Assembly: GCA_032719365.1 (NCBI GenBank)
Contig: CM064861.1
Location: 83,386,863 to 83,450,862 of the forward strand
Source: Prinsepia uniflora
Taxonomy: Eukaryota; Streptophyta; Magnoliopsida; Rosales; Rosaceae
DNA length: 64,000 bases
Direction: 5' to 3'
Positions 13,191 to 24,556 of the stretch are shown here, in pieces. Both the position numbers and the translations under genes were made by a program. How positions within the stretch are numbered: the stretch's first letter is position 1; each line of letters starts with the position of its first letter. The notes below the pieces were generated by a model. It was given only the letters and a program-made list of their open reading frames with translations. It made no database searches and had not been told where the DNA came from.

Positions 13191-13678
13191 TGTTGAAGCG
13201 TTAAATGTTCCAACTGTCGATTACTCGTTGCCCAATCACCAAATGACGCGTGTCCCTCTTGTGACCTGTCAACTCAAGTGGATCACGGGTTTCCGTTAGT
13301 ACGGGCACCGGTGTGGTGCCAGCCTAAGGCTCTCCGACGATCAAGTCAGTTACTTTGTTCGTAAGAGGAAATAGTAAATGGTAAGTTTAGTAGAGTAATA
13401 GTGAATAGTCAATCTTAGTTACCTTTATTGGGAAATATGTACCCCTTATGTATGGGTAGGTGAGATGTTCAATTCCCAAAGTTCCGATGTGGGATTAAAT
13501 GCTCATCGATTTACGTGCTGACACGTGTTACGTAGATTGAGGGTGGATACGCTTCCACGTGGCATCCCGCATTGGGCCCGGCGTTAGGGCTATTGTAAGT
13601 ATAGTAGTTTTGGGCCTTGAACGGAGTCTGGGTTTTAAGTATATGGCCCAGTGGGTCTGGTCAGATATGGTGTCAACA
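13191..13678 (-). repeat. Tat element distal (3') LTR
   Basis: 488 bp, starting TGTTGAAGCG and ending GGTGTCAACA on the plus strand. It is the 3' LTR of the minus-strand element. A G-rich stretch immediately inside it (minus TTGGGGGACTTC) is in the place of the polypurine tract. Confidence 0.95.
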
Positions 13679-14167
13679 GAAGTCCCCCAAGTCGCTGACT
13701 AAGGTGGAATTTCTCGGTCGGGGACTTGTTTCATTCTCCCAGACCCTGGTGGGAAGTATACCCGTAGTCCCCCAAGTCCCCTGGTGGAAGTGTTCGCCGA
13801 GACAGTCTCGGTCACAGCGAGGCAGTGGCTAGGGGTCGGTCTTGTAAGGGAGGAAACTCGGCGAACCAGTGTTTCAGTCGGTCATGTACGTGCACATGCA
13901 GTCGGTGGTGGTGCCATGGTAGGTGACGAGGACCAGAAACGGGATTGGAGGTTCTGATTCCGAGCGGTGTTCCTGGGTCGGTATCTAGGGCCAACATCTG
14001 TAGGGCAGTCCCGGGCACCGAACGGTGTACAGAAGTCGATGTCGAGGTGAGGGAAGCCGGTTGGGCTTCCTCGGACAGATGGTTGACACGTGTTCGATCA
14101 GAATGACTGGTTGCAACACGTGTCTGCCTCTGGGAGGGGTGACGCCTCGTAGTCTGTGCATCAACCT

Positions 14168-14178
14168 CCATAAATATG
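14168..14178 (+). promoter_or_regulatory. TATA-like box for the antisense ORF
   Basis: CCATAAATATG on the plus strand lies 290 bp before the antisense ORF start. It is followed by a leader with a clear intron (GTAAGTATG at 14326, TTTTGTAG ending at 14467) that abuts the ATG. The arrangement implies a transcript running opposite to gag-pol. Confidence 0.5.
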
Positions 14179-14467
14179 AGGAGTTTCCACAGATTGTCTC
14201 ACTTTGTGTTTTTGAGAAAGTGGCGAAATTCTGTCCAAATAGGAAGGCGATTTTCGATCAGCTCTCAGCGGTGGTGCATACGGTGGTTGCGATTTCCGAC
14301 TAGCCCTCCTCAGTGAAAAAACACAGTAAGTATGCCTTAACTTGAATTTGTTCGATTGAAGTGGGTGTTGGTGAGGAACTGATCATGAACTTGGTGAAGT
14401 TTGTGGTCAGATCATCGTGGGTCCGAGCCGATCCGCTAAGTTATGTTTTTTTTTCTTTCTTTTGTAG

Positions 14468-15388
14468 ATGTCCGTTGATAGTGACTCGGTATCCAAGGGT
14501 AAGTGTTACGACTCACAGGGCGGTGAGTCGGCGGATAGTAGTGTGCAGGTTCTCATTCCCGTCTCCGGGAGTGAGGACGAGGCCTACTCTGCCCAGACCC
14601 AAGATAAGGCACAGTCGGTGCATAGTACGGCTGAGTCATCCGGTAGGACAACGGAGACTTGTGCTGAGGTGGAGCCGACAGGTAGGTCGGGTAGTGGCAA
14701 TCTCTTGGTGGACGCCGAGAGGATAGTCAAAGTTGGTGTTCACCGAGCATTGAAGTTGACCCACGGCCAAGATAAGGGTGTAGTTCGGCTTAATAAGGTG
14801 AAACCGACCGGGGATGAGTCGGTCCCGGAGGCCGTGCCGATTGAACGTGCTGCCTTCACTGTGGACGAAATGGTCAAAAAGGAGACCAAGAAGGGCCTGA
14901 TGAAGATGAGGATCGAGTTTGGCGTTCCCGACTCGGTGACGACGAGGCTGCCCACAAGAGAGGAAAGACCGAGTAACCCCTCGGCCGGTATGGCGTTGTT
15001 CTATACCGAGCTGATGCACCATGGGGTAAGGCTGCCCCTGCATCCCTGGATGCGGAAGATGGTGAAGAAGATGGGAGTGGCACTCGGTCAGCTCAATCCT
15101 AACGTGTGGATTGTGCTCTGCTCCCTCTACACGGCCTTCGGGTGGGCCGAGCAACTGGAGCCGGCCTACGACCAACTCATGTACCTGTACGAGTTTGGGT
15201 TTCAACAGCAGAGTACCGGGTGGGTCTTCGTCCATCATCACAAGAAGAGCAAACGGGGAGAGTTCATCCTGGACATACTGACCTCCCAAAAGTCGTACAA
15301 GACGAAATTCTGCATGGTCGGTGGGAACTGGGAAGGGGACACCGACGGACCACCAATACCGTCCAAGTTTCAGACCAAAGGTGGATAG
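14468..15388 (+). CDS. Antisense ORF of the Tat element (Transposase_28-like)
   Basis: An intact 306-codon ORF on the strand opposite to gag-pol, between the integrase remnant and the distal LTR. Residues 1-110 are hydrophilic and low-complexity. From about 175 it has ALFYTELMHHGVRLPLHPW, then QLNPNVW and a WVFVHHH segment. This order matches the plant family called putative gypsy-type transposon (Transposase_28, PF04195), whose hallmark is LPLHPF followed by QLNPN. The start codon directly follows a 3' splice site (TTTCTTTTGTAG), and a GTAAGTATG donor at 14326 defines a 142-bp leader intron. Biochemical function is unknown; Tat elements such as Grande carry comparable antisense genes. It is the only undamaged reading frame in this element. 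The family assignment is from motif recall. Confidence 0.75.
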   Translation: MSVDSDSVSKGKCYDSQGGESADSSVQVLIPVSGSEDEAYSAQTQDKAQSVHSTAESSGRTTETCAEVEPTGRSGSGNLLVDAERIVKVGVHRALKLTHGQDKGVVRLNKVKPTGDESVPEAVPIERAAFTVDEMVKKETKKGLMKMRIEFGVPDSVTTRLPTREERPSNPSAGMALFYTELMHHGVRLPLHPWMRKMVKKMGVALGQLNPNVWIVLCSLYTAFGWAEQLEPAYDQLMYLYEFGFQQQSTGWVFVHHHKKSKRGEFILDILTSQKSYKTKFCMVGGNWEGDTDGPPIPSKFQTKGG

Positions 15389-15591
15389 TTGTAGCATAGG
15401 CCGACCATTTTGATGTAATTGTTTATAGTTGGGTATATACCAAGCATGTCTATGTTGGCTGACCAATTCTCGTTAGGTTGAGTCTAAGTGTTTTAGGTTA
15501 CAAATGCGGGGTAAATGGAAGAGTTCATAAATAAAGGGCGCCTCCATCGGCAAATTACAGCAAGTTGGAAGATGAAGAAAAAATACAATGT

Positions 15592-15760
15592 TTAAATGAA
15601 GTACTTCTTCAGGTGGTCGGCATTCCAGGGGTGGCCATGTTGGCGCCCACTTGGGTCTTCCAATTCATAAGTGCCGGGCTGGCAGATTCTTGTAACCCGA
15701 TACGGACCTTCCCAATTTGGGCCGAGAGTTCCGGCTGAGCTGTCCTTGGTGGCGAGGCTG
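15592..15760 (-). pseudogene. Integrase C-terminal remnant
   Basis: Minus-strand frame ending LKKYFI-stop at 15592. Upstream it reads LGPNWEGPYRV, PGTYELED and HPWNADHLKKY, the standard C-terminal tail of plant Ty3/gypsy integrases. The zinc-binding HHCC region and the catalytic DDE core should lie between this tail and the second RNase H. The RNase H frame runs to about 15920 and the tail begins by about 15760, so roughly 1 kb of integrase has been deleted. Confidence 0.85.
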
Positions 15761-15899
15761 ACTTTCCGAAGGGAGAGTTCCGTTTGTAAGGAAGCCCAGC
15801 AGCGGGGTCATCCACATGCCGTTAGTGTTGATTGCACAGACCACCGGTCCCTGTGTGCTGGGTTGTTCATGAATTTCGACCAGTACATTCAGACTCTAT

Positions 15900-16969
15900 C
15901 TCTCATGGAGGAAGGATGCAAGCCGGGCTAGAGCGTCAACGTGGCTATTTTCGGAGCGTGGAATCCGAGTGATGGTATAACTGTGGAAACCACAGAGAAG
16001 AGACTTTGCCAAAGCTCTGTATGCTACCATGGAAGAGTCTTTGGCCTCATACTCGTTGTTGATCTGGTTGACGATAAGCTGTGAATCGCTGAAGATCTTG
16101 ACCTATTCTGCCTCCATGGTCTTGGTTAGGCGGAGTCCTCCGAGGAGGGCCTCATATTCCTTGGCATTGTTGGAGGCCTTGAATTGGAAACGAAGGGCGT
16201 ATTCCAGTCGGACCTTGTCTGGTGTGGTGAGGACAAGGCCGGCTCCGGACCCATTGTGGCAAGCTGACCCGTCGACATATAGGAGCCAAGTTGGCCGAGC
16301 AGGGTCGATTTGGGGGTTCCCTTCATCCAAAGTATGTGTTATGGACGGAGGGGCAGATGGTGGGACCTCATGTGGGGCCGTTGCTGGAACGTAGGAGAAC
16401 TCAGAAATAAAGTCTGCCATGACCTGCCCTTTCTCAGCGGTGCGGGGTGTGAAAGCGATGTCGAATTCGCTGAGTTCGATCGCCCATTTGAGCAGTCGTC
16501 CCAATGTTTCGGGTTTCTAGAGTACCTGACGGAGTGGTCTGTCGGTCAGGACAATGATAGAATGAGCCTAGAAGTATGGCCTGAGCTTTCAGGCAGACAT
16601 GATGAGTGCGAAATCGAGATTTTCTAAGTCAGAGTACCTTGTCTCGGCGTCCTACAAAGCCTTGCTGACGTAATACATGGGGTGCTCAACGCCGTCCTTA
16701 CGCTTAACCAAAACTGAACTTGTGCCAGAAGCAGAGGCAGATAAGTACATGTAAAGGGTTTCCCCGGTGTCTGGTCTCGCCAATAACGGTGCTCTGCCCA
16801 TCTATTCCTTGAGTTCAGTGAAAGCCTTGGTGCACTCCTCCGTCAAAGTAATGTGTTTGGACCTGCTCTTTAGGGCTTTGAAGAAGGGTACGCACTTGTT
16901 GGTGGCTTTGGAGATGAAGCGTGTAAGGGCTGCGACCCGGCCGGTAAGGCTTTGCACTTCCTTCTGGGT
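15900..16969 (-). pseudogene. RNase H and Tat-type second RNase H (degenerate)
   Basis: The first RNase H region has VLVKRKDGVEHPMYYVSKAL, immediately followed by a stop, with further stops before LKWAIELSEFDI. The second RNase H (about 16330-15920) has LLYVDGSACHNGSGAGLVL, ASNNAKEYEALLGGLRL, then a TAG, then FSDSQLIVNQINNEYEAKD and ENSHVDALARLAS. This extra RNase H next to the pol RNase H is diagnostic of the Tat lineage. Catalytic D, E and D positions are visible (YVDGS, EYEAL, FSDSQ), but the reading frame is broken. Confidence 0.85.
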
Positions 16970-18112
16970 TCACGGAGGCTCCATATCGACGAGGGCCTTG
17001 ATTTTTTCCGGATTGGCCTCGATACCTCTCTGACTAATCATGAAGCCCAGGAATTTCCCAGAGCCGACTCCGAAGACGCATTTGGCCAGGTTCAACCTCA
17101 TCCAGTATCTTTTGAGGAAGTCAAACATTCGCGAGAGATTGGGGATATGCAAGTCAGCTGATTTACTCTTGACGAGCATGTCGTCAACGTAAACCTCCAT
17201 TGTTTTTCCAATCTGGTCGGCGAACATGAAGTTCACCAGGCGCTGGTAAGTGGCCCCGGCGTTCTTGAGGTCGAAAGGCATGACATTGTATCAATATAAC
17301 CCCCGATCTGTGCGGAAAGTTGTGTGGATCTAATCTGCCGGATGCATAAAGATTTGGTTGTAGCCAGAGTATGCATCCATGAAACTAAGGAGTTCGTGTC
17401 CTGTCGTGGCATCGACCAGTTGGTCTATCTTTGGCAGAGGAAAACTGTCCTTGGGGCAAGCCTTGTTCAGGTAAATGAAATCAATGCACATTCGCCAGGC
17501 CCTTGAGGGTTTCTTGACGAGTACAACGTTGGCTACCCAGGCAGCATAGATGGCCTTCCGGACAAAATGAATGGTGCTGAGTTTGACGATTTCTGCCTTC
17601 ATAGCCTCGGTCCTTTTCGCATCGTAGAGGCGACGTTTCTGTTCGACAGGCCTGTAGGCAGGATCGATACTGAGTCGGTGACAGATAACGTCAGTGGAGA
17701 TGTCGGGCATATCGGCGTAAGACCAGGAGAAGACCTCAGAGTTGTCTTTTAAGAAAGGAATCAGCCGTGAGCGCAGGTTAGGCGAAAGAGTTGTCCCAAT
17801 CTTTACCTTTCGGTCCGCAAAGTCGTGGGAGAGTACTATCTCTTCAACCTCCTCAATAGGATGTGGGTGTGGTGTTGCTGAATGGTCCCGAGGATCTTCA
17901 ATTGGCCCCTCCTGTATTCTCTGTGCGTCCTGAGGGTTGACGGGGTCAGCCTCGAACGTGGACTCTGTCACTGCCATGGTTTCCTTTGGTGGCTGGATCG
18001 GGGTAACAGAGTTGCACGCTCTTGCAGCCATTTGATCTCCTTTGACTTGGCCAATCCCCATAGGGGTTGGGAATTTTACCAGAAGCAGGTGGGTGGAGAC
18101 GACTGCCTTCAT
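16970..18112 (-). pseudogene. Reverse transcriptase of the Tat element (two stops)
   Basis: The N-terminal part (18112-17330) contains SYADMPDI, WVANVVLVKKP, RMCIDFIYLNKACPKDSFPL and LLSFMDAYSGYNQIFMHPAD. The C-terminal part (17281-16970) contains PFDLKNAGATYQRLVN, the polymerase motif YVDDMLVKS and KFLGFMISQRGIEANPEKI. Two in-frame stops lie between them, at positions where related elements have coding residues (after MHPAD, and in GLY-stop-YNVMPF). The catalytic aspartates of SFMDAYSG and YVDD are still present. Confidence 0.9.
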
Positions 18113-18117
18113 TTGGT

Positions 18118-18828
18118 TTAGTATCCCTCACCCGAGGATGGCGTTGTAGGCCGCGGGGCAGTCCACCACCAGGAAGGGTGCCAGCACAGTTTCCCTCCGT
18201 GGATGTGTTCCGAGGGAGAGGGGGAGGGTGACCGTTCGATGTGGACGATGGAGTCCACAGTGAAACCGAAGAGTGGTGTGAGTGAGCGGTCCAGACTTGC
18301 TTCTGGGATGCCCAACTGCTTGAATGCTCGCATGAAGAGGACGTTGACCGAGCTTCCAGTGTCGATCATCACCTGTTGCACGTCGAAGTTGGATATCTCA
18401 GCCATGACGACAATGGGGTCTTCGTGAGGATACACGCTCCCGCGCTCCTCCTCCTCTGAAAATGTGATGGGTTCCCACCCGAGTCGGTTTGTTTTCTTGG
18501 CTCTTCTCTCTTCGATGCTGAAGAGCTGGTGATTCTGCCTGGTGGCCCGTAGAAAGTTCTTCTTCGCCCGGTTAGAAGTGAGCGGGCAAGAAATGGATAG
18601 CCCTCCGGAGATAGTATTTATCTGCGGGTTGCGAGGTGGAGGTGACGCGTGCTGGAGAAATTGGTTGATCTTTCCATCTCGGGCCAGAGCCTCCATCAAA
18701 TCCCGGAATGCAATGCATTGGTAAATTCTATGGCCATTGTACTTGTGGTATTGGCAATAAATTCCTGTGTCTTTGCCAAGCTTGCCCTTTGCCGGCGTCC
18801 AAGTAGACTTTGGGATCATATGTTCCAC
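18118..18828 (-). pseudogene. Gag C-terminus and aspartic protease of the Tat element
   Basis: A degenerate zinc-knuckle-like stretch, YCQYHKYNGHRIYQCIAFRD, is followed by a linker and a retroviral-type protease core VMIDTGSSVNVLFMRAF with the catalytic DTG. In the family this unit links gag to reverse transcriptase. Here it ends at a stop at 18118, six bases before the next open stretch begins. Confidence 0.85.
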
Positions 18829-19200
18829 ATTGAGGAGGACGTTCTCATAGGGAGTAATGAGGATGGTGTAGGTCTCGTATTTGGACCCAGTAACTCATTT
18901 TTCCCCGTTGTTTGACCGCTCCCTTTGCTGTCTTTCTTGGTGATTCGGGTGCTTGCCCTTTTTTCCGGGGCTGTACAGGTTGTTGCCATGGGGGTAGTCT
19001 TTCCGTTTTCCCCCATATCCCTGTTGCCCCTGCTCCTATGGTCGCTGCGCTGAGCCTTGCTGTTCCGAGACGCTCTGTGTGTACGTTTTCACCGAGTCGG
19101 CCCCGGGAGGTTGATACGCATTGGCGGCGTTGGACTTTTGGCTCAGCGTTTCAGCCTTGGCGTGGACCGCTGCCTGTTTCATAATTTCATTATAAGTTGT

Positions 19201-20749
19201 CTAGCCTTGGGTGTGAGCTGCGTACCTGAAGGGGGAGTCTCGGAGGCCACCCTTGAAGGCCGTGAAAGCTGCTCGGTCGTCGGTCTTCGCGCACCGGGAG
19301 TACTCGTGACTGAATCTTGCTGCGTACCACTGCAGCGACTCGTGTTCACCTTGTTTAAGCTGGAAAAGGTCCTCGACCGAGGATAGACGGTCGGTCTGTA
19401 TCATGAAATGGTTCATGAAGGTGAGTTGTTCGAAAGAGTCGATGAACCCAGATTCCAACTTGTAGAACCAATTGATCGCTGCCTCGGTCAGTGTGGAACT
19501 GAAGATGAGGCACTGTTCTTTGTCTGCGAGGTTTTTAAGGGCGATGGCCGAGTAGAAATTGTTCAGATGATTCCACGGGTAGTCCTTTCCGTTGTAAAGG
19601 GGGATTTTCAGGGGTTTTATCTCGTGATCGATCCTGAACCGGTTGATTCTTTCTGTGAAAGGGCCCGGGCTGGTTTTTGACCAGGCTAGTCTTTCTACCT
19701 GAGCCATCCCGGCTTCGAGTGTCCGGACTCGGTCCATGAGGTGCTGGACGAGCGAGTCGATCCTGGATTGGTGCTTATCCCTGGGTGTCTGGCCGCGGTC
19801 GATCCTGTAGGACCGGTCGGCTCCCACTAAGCTCGGCGGGCTCTGGGAGTCAACTCTTCCACGACCGACCTGTCCTGACCTCTCGGTGTACCCTGGTTCA
19901 GGGTGGTGCCTGAGACTTAACATTCTGTCGCCCGTCCTACCCTGATCGCTCGGTGCTCCTTCGGCGGGTTGGTTCAGGGCGATGAAGGAGCGGAAGGCCG
20001 ATGAGGGTTGACCGCTCGGTGTCACCGCGAGAGGGCCTCGATGTTTGCCCTTCTCGGCGCGAGCGGTCGGTCCTGTAGCTTAGATGCCTAGCAGACTTGG
20101 CTGTGATCTCGGCTTCCAGGGACGAGTCAGTGACGGGGATGGGGTCTCCCGTTGAAAAAGTCCTGCGGCTGACAATTGGGCGGGACCACCGAGCGGTTAT
20201 GTGTCCTCGGTGGTGGGTTCCCTTTCCCACCTCCAGCCAAGGATCGGGTCGGCGTGATTGTTGTTCATTAACCGACCGGTTCCGCCCTCACTCGCTGAGG
20301 GCGTCGCGGGCGTCTCGGTAGATCCTGGTGTCACCGGGCTGGTTGCCGGGAATGATCAACATCCGAGCCTGTTTCTTGCCTGGCTCGGCGCCCCCATGCT
20401 TACTTTTATGTGGCTCGGCGACCTTGTGTTCTTTCTCTTTTCCCACCAGCTGGCGATTCTTTTCAGCATGCTTGGCGCACTCGGCGACTACCTTGTCTGC
20501 CTCAGCCTTACCGACGCAAGCTCGGTGGGTATCGAGTTCTTCCTGTGCGACCCTTAGCTGTTCGGCCACCTCAGTGTACCAATCGTCGAGTGCCTGACAT
20601 CTCGACTCGGCCTGGGTACCTTTAGCTTTGACCTCGTCCATGTCACTCTGGAGTCTCTCGATTATCTGTAAAAAGTTAGGATAGGGGTCTCTCATTGTTC
20701 TAGGACCCTGCCCGGGGGTGATCTCACCGAGATCGTGCTCGCCCTGCAT
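19201..20749 (-). pseudogene. Gag of the Tat element (N-terminal and central parts)
   Basis: Two open stretches form one gag. The first (20749-20288) starts MQGEHDLGEITPGQ and has a charged, coiled-coil-like middle (LQSDMDEVKAKGTQAESRCQ). The second (20025-19201) has the retrotransposon gag core: IPLYNGKDYPWNHLNNFYSA, AAINWFYKLESGFIDSFEQL and a QGEHESLQWYAARFSHEY segment. The start 20749 is about 110 bp inside the 5' LTR, the usual place. The gap between the stretches shows a frame break or stops. Confidence 0.85.
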
Positions 20750-20834
20750 GTTCAGTGTCGACGAGTTGTCACTCGGTATAATGGGGGGATGAGTCGTAAC
20801 TCAGTCTGGTTGAGTGTGGGCAACCTTAGTCAGA

Positions 20835-20856
20835 TTTCCCACAGACGGCGCCAAAC
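20835..20856 (-). other. Primer-binding-site region of the Tat element
   Basis: On the minus strand, directly inside the 5' LTR, the sequence reads GTTTGGCGCCGTCTGTGGGA. TGGCGCCGTCTGTGGG in this position is widely seen in plant Ty3/gypsy elements and confirms the minus orientation. Confidence 0.85.
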
Positions 20857-21344
20857 TGTTGAAGCGTTAAATGTTCCAACTGTCGATTACTCGTTGCCCA
20901 ATCACCAAATGACACGTGTCCCTCTTGTGACCTGTCAACTCAAGTGGATCGCGGGTTTTCGTTAGTACCGGCACCGGTGTGGTGCCGGCCTAAGGCTCTC
21001 TGACGATCAAGTCAGTTACTTTGTTCGTAAGAGGAAATAGTAAATGGTAAGTTTGGTAGAGTAATAGTGAATAGTCAATCTTAGTTACCTTTATTGGGAA
21101 ATATGTACCCCTTATGTATGGGTAGGTGAGATGTTCAATTCCCAAAGTTCCGATGTGGGATAAAATGCTCCTCGATTTACGTGCTGACACATGTTACGTA
21201 GATCGAGGGTGGATACGCTTCCACGTGGCATCCCGCATTGGGCCCGACGTTAGGGTTGTTGTAAGTATGGTAGTTTTGGGCCTTGAATGGAGTCTGGGTT
21301 TTAAGTATACGGCCCAATGGGTCTGGTCAAATATGGTGTCAACA
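20857..21344 (-). repeat. Tat element proximal (5') LTR
   Basis: 488 bp, the same length as its partner at 13191-13678. I count about 19 differences, around 96 percent identity, with transversions at only about three sites. This LTR would carry the sense promoter. Confidence 0.95.
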
Positions 21345-21535
21345 ATGGGTATTATATTATGATGCTTATTACATATTATGGTGTTTTGGGCATTAGACCC
21401 GTTTGGATTATATACGGAATGCTTTCAGGGATTATCAGGGGATGCACGGTAACTATACTACTATTGTGTTGTAATTTCCGACCTTGTTATTATTATCTCC
21501 TCTAGGCAAGGTCGTTGGCCTGGGTGGACCCTGGA

Positions 21536-24500
21536 TGTAACGACCCGTCCTAGAAATCGGGATTAGATTAGTTGTTAATGACGGATTAGTGAAGTTAATC
21601 GGTGATTACTTGGACGAATTCGGACGGACGGTGCAAAATGACAATTTTGCCATTGGAATGGGCAAAAATGTTGACTTTTTGTTCGGGCAGTCAAAGGGAT
21701 TTGACCAATGACTGTGACGTAGTTCGGGATGTCACGAGTTCATAGACAGGTGGCACGTCCGATTTCGACATCCGAGGAGGAAGTTATGATGTCCGGAAGT
21801 TCGAGGGTACTTTAGTAATTTGGTTGATTAGGGGCAAATGGTTGACTTTCTGGACGACATGGAATTATCATGCATTTCGAGGACCCTTAGGTAGGTCTCG
21901 ATGCCCTGAGCACAATGACAGTCGGCACATCGTCATCGGACTTCGGAGGAATTAGTTATGGGTGTAGGAACGCGAGGGGCAAAATGATAATTTAAGCATT
22001 AGGGGCAAAATGGTCTTTTGGGTATCCTTTGGAATGTGTGAGCAATTAGATGGGGACATCTTTCCCTATGGAATTGGATATTTTCAGCAAGTGAAGGGAG
22101 ATGTGTACACTTGGCCCCTTTCTGGTTGGCTTCAGCTAAATCAGGAAAGTGTGATCGATTAAATAAGCGAAACAGAGACAGTGAGGGTACTTGTGCACGA
22201 TTTGAAGGGAAAAAGCAGGGAACCTTGAGAAACCATCTTCTCAATTCCTTCCATCTTTCACCTGTTGACCATAAATTGTAAAGAAAAGTGAGAAACTGAC
22301 GATGAGGATTGGGTTGATACCACCGCCGAAGGCCGTCGTGCAGGGTGGAGGTAAGAACTGTGACCACTTGTTTTAGACCAGATTTTGGTTAGTTTGTTTT
22401 AGTGGTTAATAAGCTAATTAATTATTGGGATGAAGTTGTGGAGGTTGCTACGAGTGGATCAAGCATGGTTTTGATGCTCGCCATGGCCGGTAACTGTGAA
22501 ACCCGAAAAATGGGTGAGCTTTACTTTGAAATGGCAAGTCGCGTTTTGTTGGTTTTCTTTGGAATTGGTTAATCAAGGAAGCTTTTGGATGTTGTTAGGG
22601 TCTTGTTAGACTTGGATGTAAGGACGGAGATAGCTAGAGTCATGAGAACAGGGAAGGAGAACTTGACGGCTTGAAGGATGATTGGGAAGGTAACCCCTAG
22701 GCTTTGTTTCTCACTTTTGAAATCGTGGATCGATTGCTTAAGATAGGACAACACTAATGGGATTAAAAAGGAATGAAAATGACCTGGAATTGGACAAAAA
22801 CCGCTCACGCCGATTCACGGTTGGACCGGGTTTGCAGAACCGGTCTGAACCGGCCAAACACGGGTTGAAGACGATGAATAGTGCCAGCGCGTGGCTCCCA
22901 CGCGCAGCCCCTTTGGGCGGCGCGTGACACTGTTCATGGGGAAGTTGTCAACATGACTTTTAAATTATTCGATGTAACGAACATTTTGGCACTGGTTTCG
23001 AGTCGATCGGACATCGTCTCGATATGTTCCGGGATGTTCGAAGATTTTAAGGCTCGATTAAAAATTGTTAAAAATATAGGAAAAGTATGGGGCTTTAGCA
23101 TAAGCTTTATGAAGTAGTTAGTGACCTCAGTATGAGATTTGGATAGGTTCAGGGAAGCCGGTGATAGTGGATTGGCCGAGAACAGCGTAGGTGCATGCGT
23201 ATCGAGGCAGCGGCGGAATGGTCTGTGAGTGGACTTTGCTTTCTAACTTATGATGCATGCATATATGTTTTTATATGTTTTCTATACGTGATTCTATGAT
23301 TTGATTTATGATCTTGATGGTTTACAGTTTTGCACAATTTTCGAGATATTTTCGTAATTGCATGTTTTATGAGATTTCGATTGATATGGTGATTTGATCA
23401 TAGTTTTAATGATTTGATTTCGGGATTTGAAATATGATTTGATTTCAAAGATTTGAAATGGATTTCGGAAAAGTGATTTCGGGCTTGGAGCCCTGTTCAT
23501 GTGATTTTGGAAACAAGATTTCGGTTTTGGAACTGGATTTCAGAAACCATGTTTCGGATTTGGTTTTGAACTTGGAAAGGAAATCTGGATTTGGGTTCGG
23601 GATGATGGTTCCGGATGCTAGCTTACGGAATCATTGTTGTGAATTTGGATAAGGATTTTCTATGATTTTCACTGCTGATTGAAAAATGGTTTTGGGTTTA
23701 AAGACCCGGAAAAAGAAAAAGAAAAATAACGCTGGATCTGGTTTTGAGTTTAAAGACTCGGTCGATTGACGGGGGGAGGGCCCTGGATTGATATGTTTTG
23801 AGTTTAAAGACTCGGTATATGTTTTGAGTTTAATGACTGGTATATGTTTTGAGTTTAATGACTCGGTTATGATACCCCCCGAGGCTTGTGATTGTGTTTT
23901 GAGTTTAAAGACTCGTTGATATCTTGGGAAGGCCTGATTATTGCTCATAGTTTTGAGTTTAAAGACTCGGGTGCACTTGATATCCAGAAAACTCACATGA
24001 TTGATGTTTTTCACTGGTTTTTCGATGTTTTGGGCAGTGGCCCGGATGATATGGATTTGGTGAGTTTTGGGACTGAATTCCCGTATTTGAGATTGATTTG
24101 TGATTTGAGGCTGAGGCCTAGATTTGAATAGTGGATTTGATTTGGGTTTTCAAATGGTTTTCATTGATGGTTTTGATATGAATGGTTTCATAACATGTAT
24201 TGATATGCATGCATTGGTTTTTACATGGAGGGTAAAAATGGTGTTTTCTGATAACTGTTTTGAACTTATACTTTATTTTTGTCCACTCACAGTCTTTTCA
24301 TGTTTTCGATACCTTCCAGGTTGTTGCGGTGCGGGCTGTTACTTGAGAGAAACGGAGGCATCATACGTACGATCCACAGTAGATTATGTGCACTCTGGGA
24401 AGTCCGGATGCTGTTGGACGGTTGAATCGAGAATCCCTTATTTGACTTACGTGTCACATGGACGTTGGACGTCGGTTTAGCCTTCGTGTCATGCGTAAGT

Positions 24501-24556
24501 TATATGGGAGCAGGATTTAGCCCTTAATCCCAGGGGATTAGGGGTGGGTCCTGTCA
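21536..24556 (+). mobile_element. LTR-X copy B (solo LTR, 3021 bp)
   Basis: It begins TGTAACGACCCGTCC and ends GATTAGGGGTGGGTCCTGTCA within the larger copy A, in the same orientation. The TSD CTGGA is perfect (21531-21535; 24557-24561). First donor-like site GAG|GTAAG at 22351. Second donor-like CTGTGAGTGGAC at 23223-23234, with its 12-bp perfect complement at 24281-24292 and a CTTCCAG acceptor-like site ending at 24319. A hairpin minisatellite (GAGTTTAAAGACTC) fills the interval. No coding domain is seen. Confidence 0.93.
23740..23970. repeat. Minisatellite with GAGTTTAAAGACTC hairpins (in B)
   Basis: Six or seven units of TTTTGAGTTTAAAGACTCGG type with variable spacers. Some units have TTTAATGACTGG instead. 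Each unit can form a small GAGT/ACTC stem. Confidence 0.85.

Larger units (their letters stand above)
13191..21344 (-). mobile_element. Ty3/gypsy Tat-lineage LTR retrotransposon, integrase-deleted
   Basis: An 8154-bp element read on the minus strand: 488-bp LTRs (TGTTGA...CAACA on the plus strand), gag, protease, reverse transcriptase, RNase H, a second RNase H of the Tat type, an integrase tail, then an antisense ORF before the distal LTR. The TSD ATGGG is perfect (13186-13190; 21345-21349). By hand alignment the LTRs differ at about 19 of 488 positions, mostly transitions. Order and content fit the Tat clade, known for an extra RNase H and extra or antisense ORFs. Gag-pol carries several stops and the integrase core is missing, so the copy cannot move on its own products. 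Confidence 0.93.

Noticed and set aside
14636..15466. 276-codon minus ORF opposite the antisense gene
   Set aside because: A shadow of the plus-strand ORF. The plus frame has the recognisable LPLHP and QLNPN motifs plus a TATA box and leader intron; the minus frame has none.
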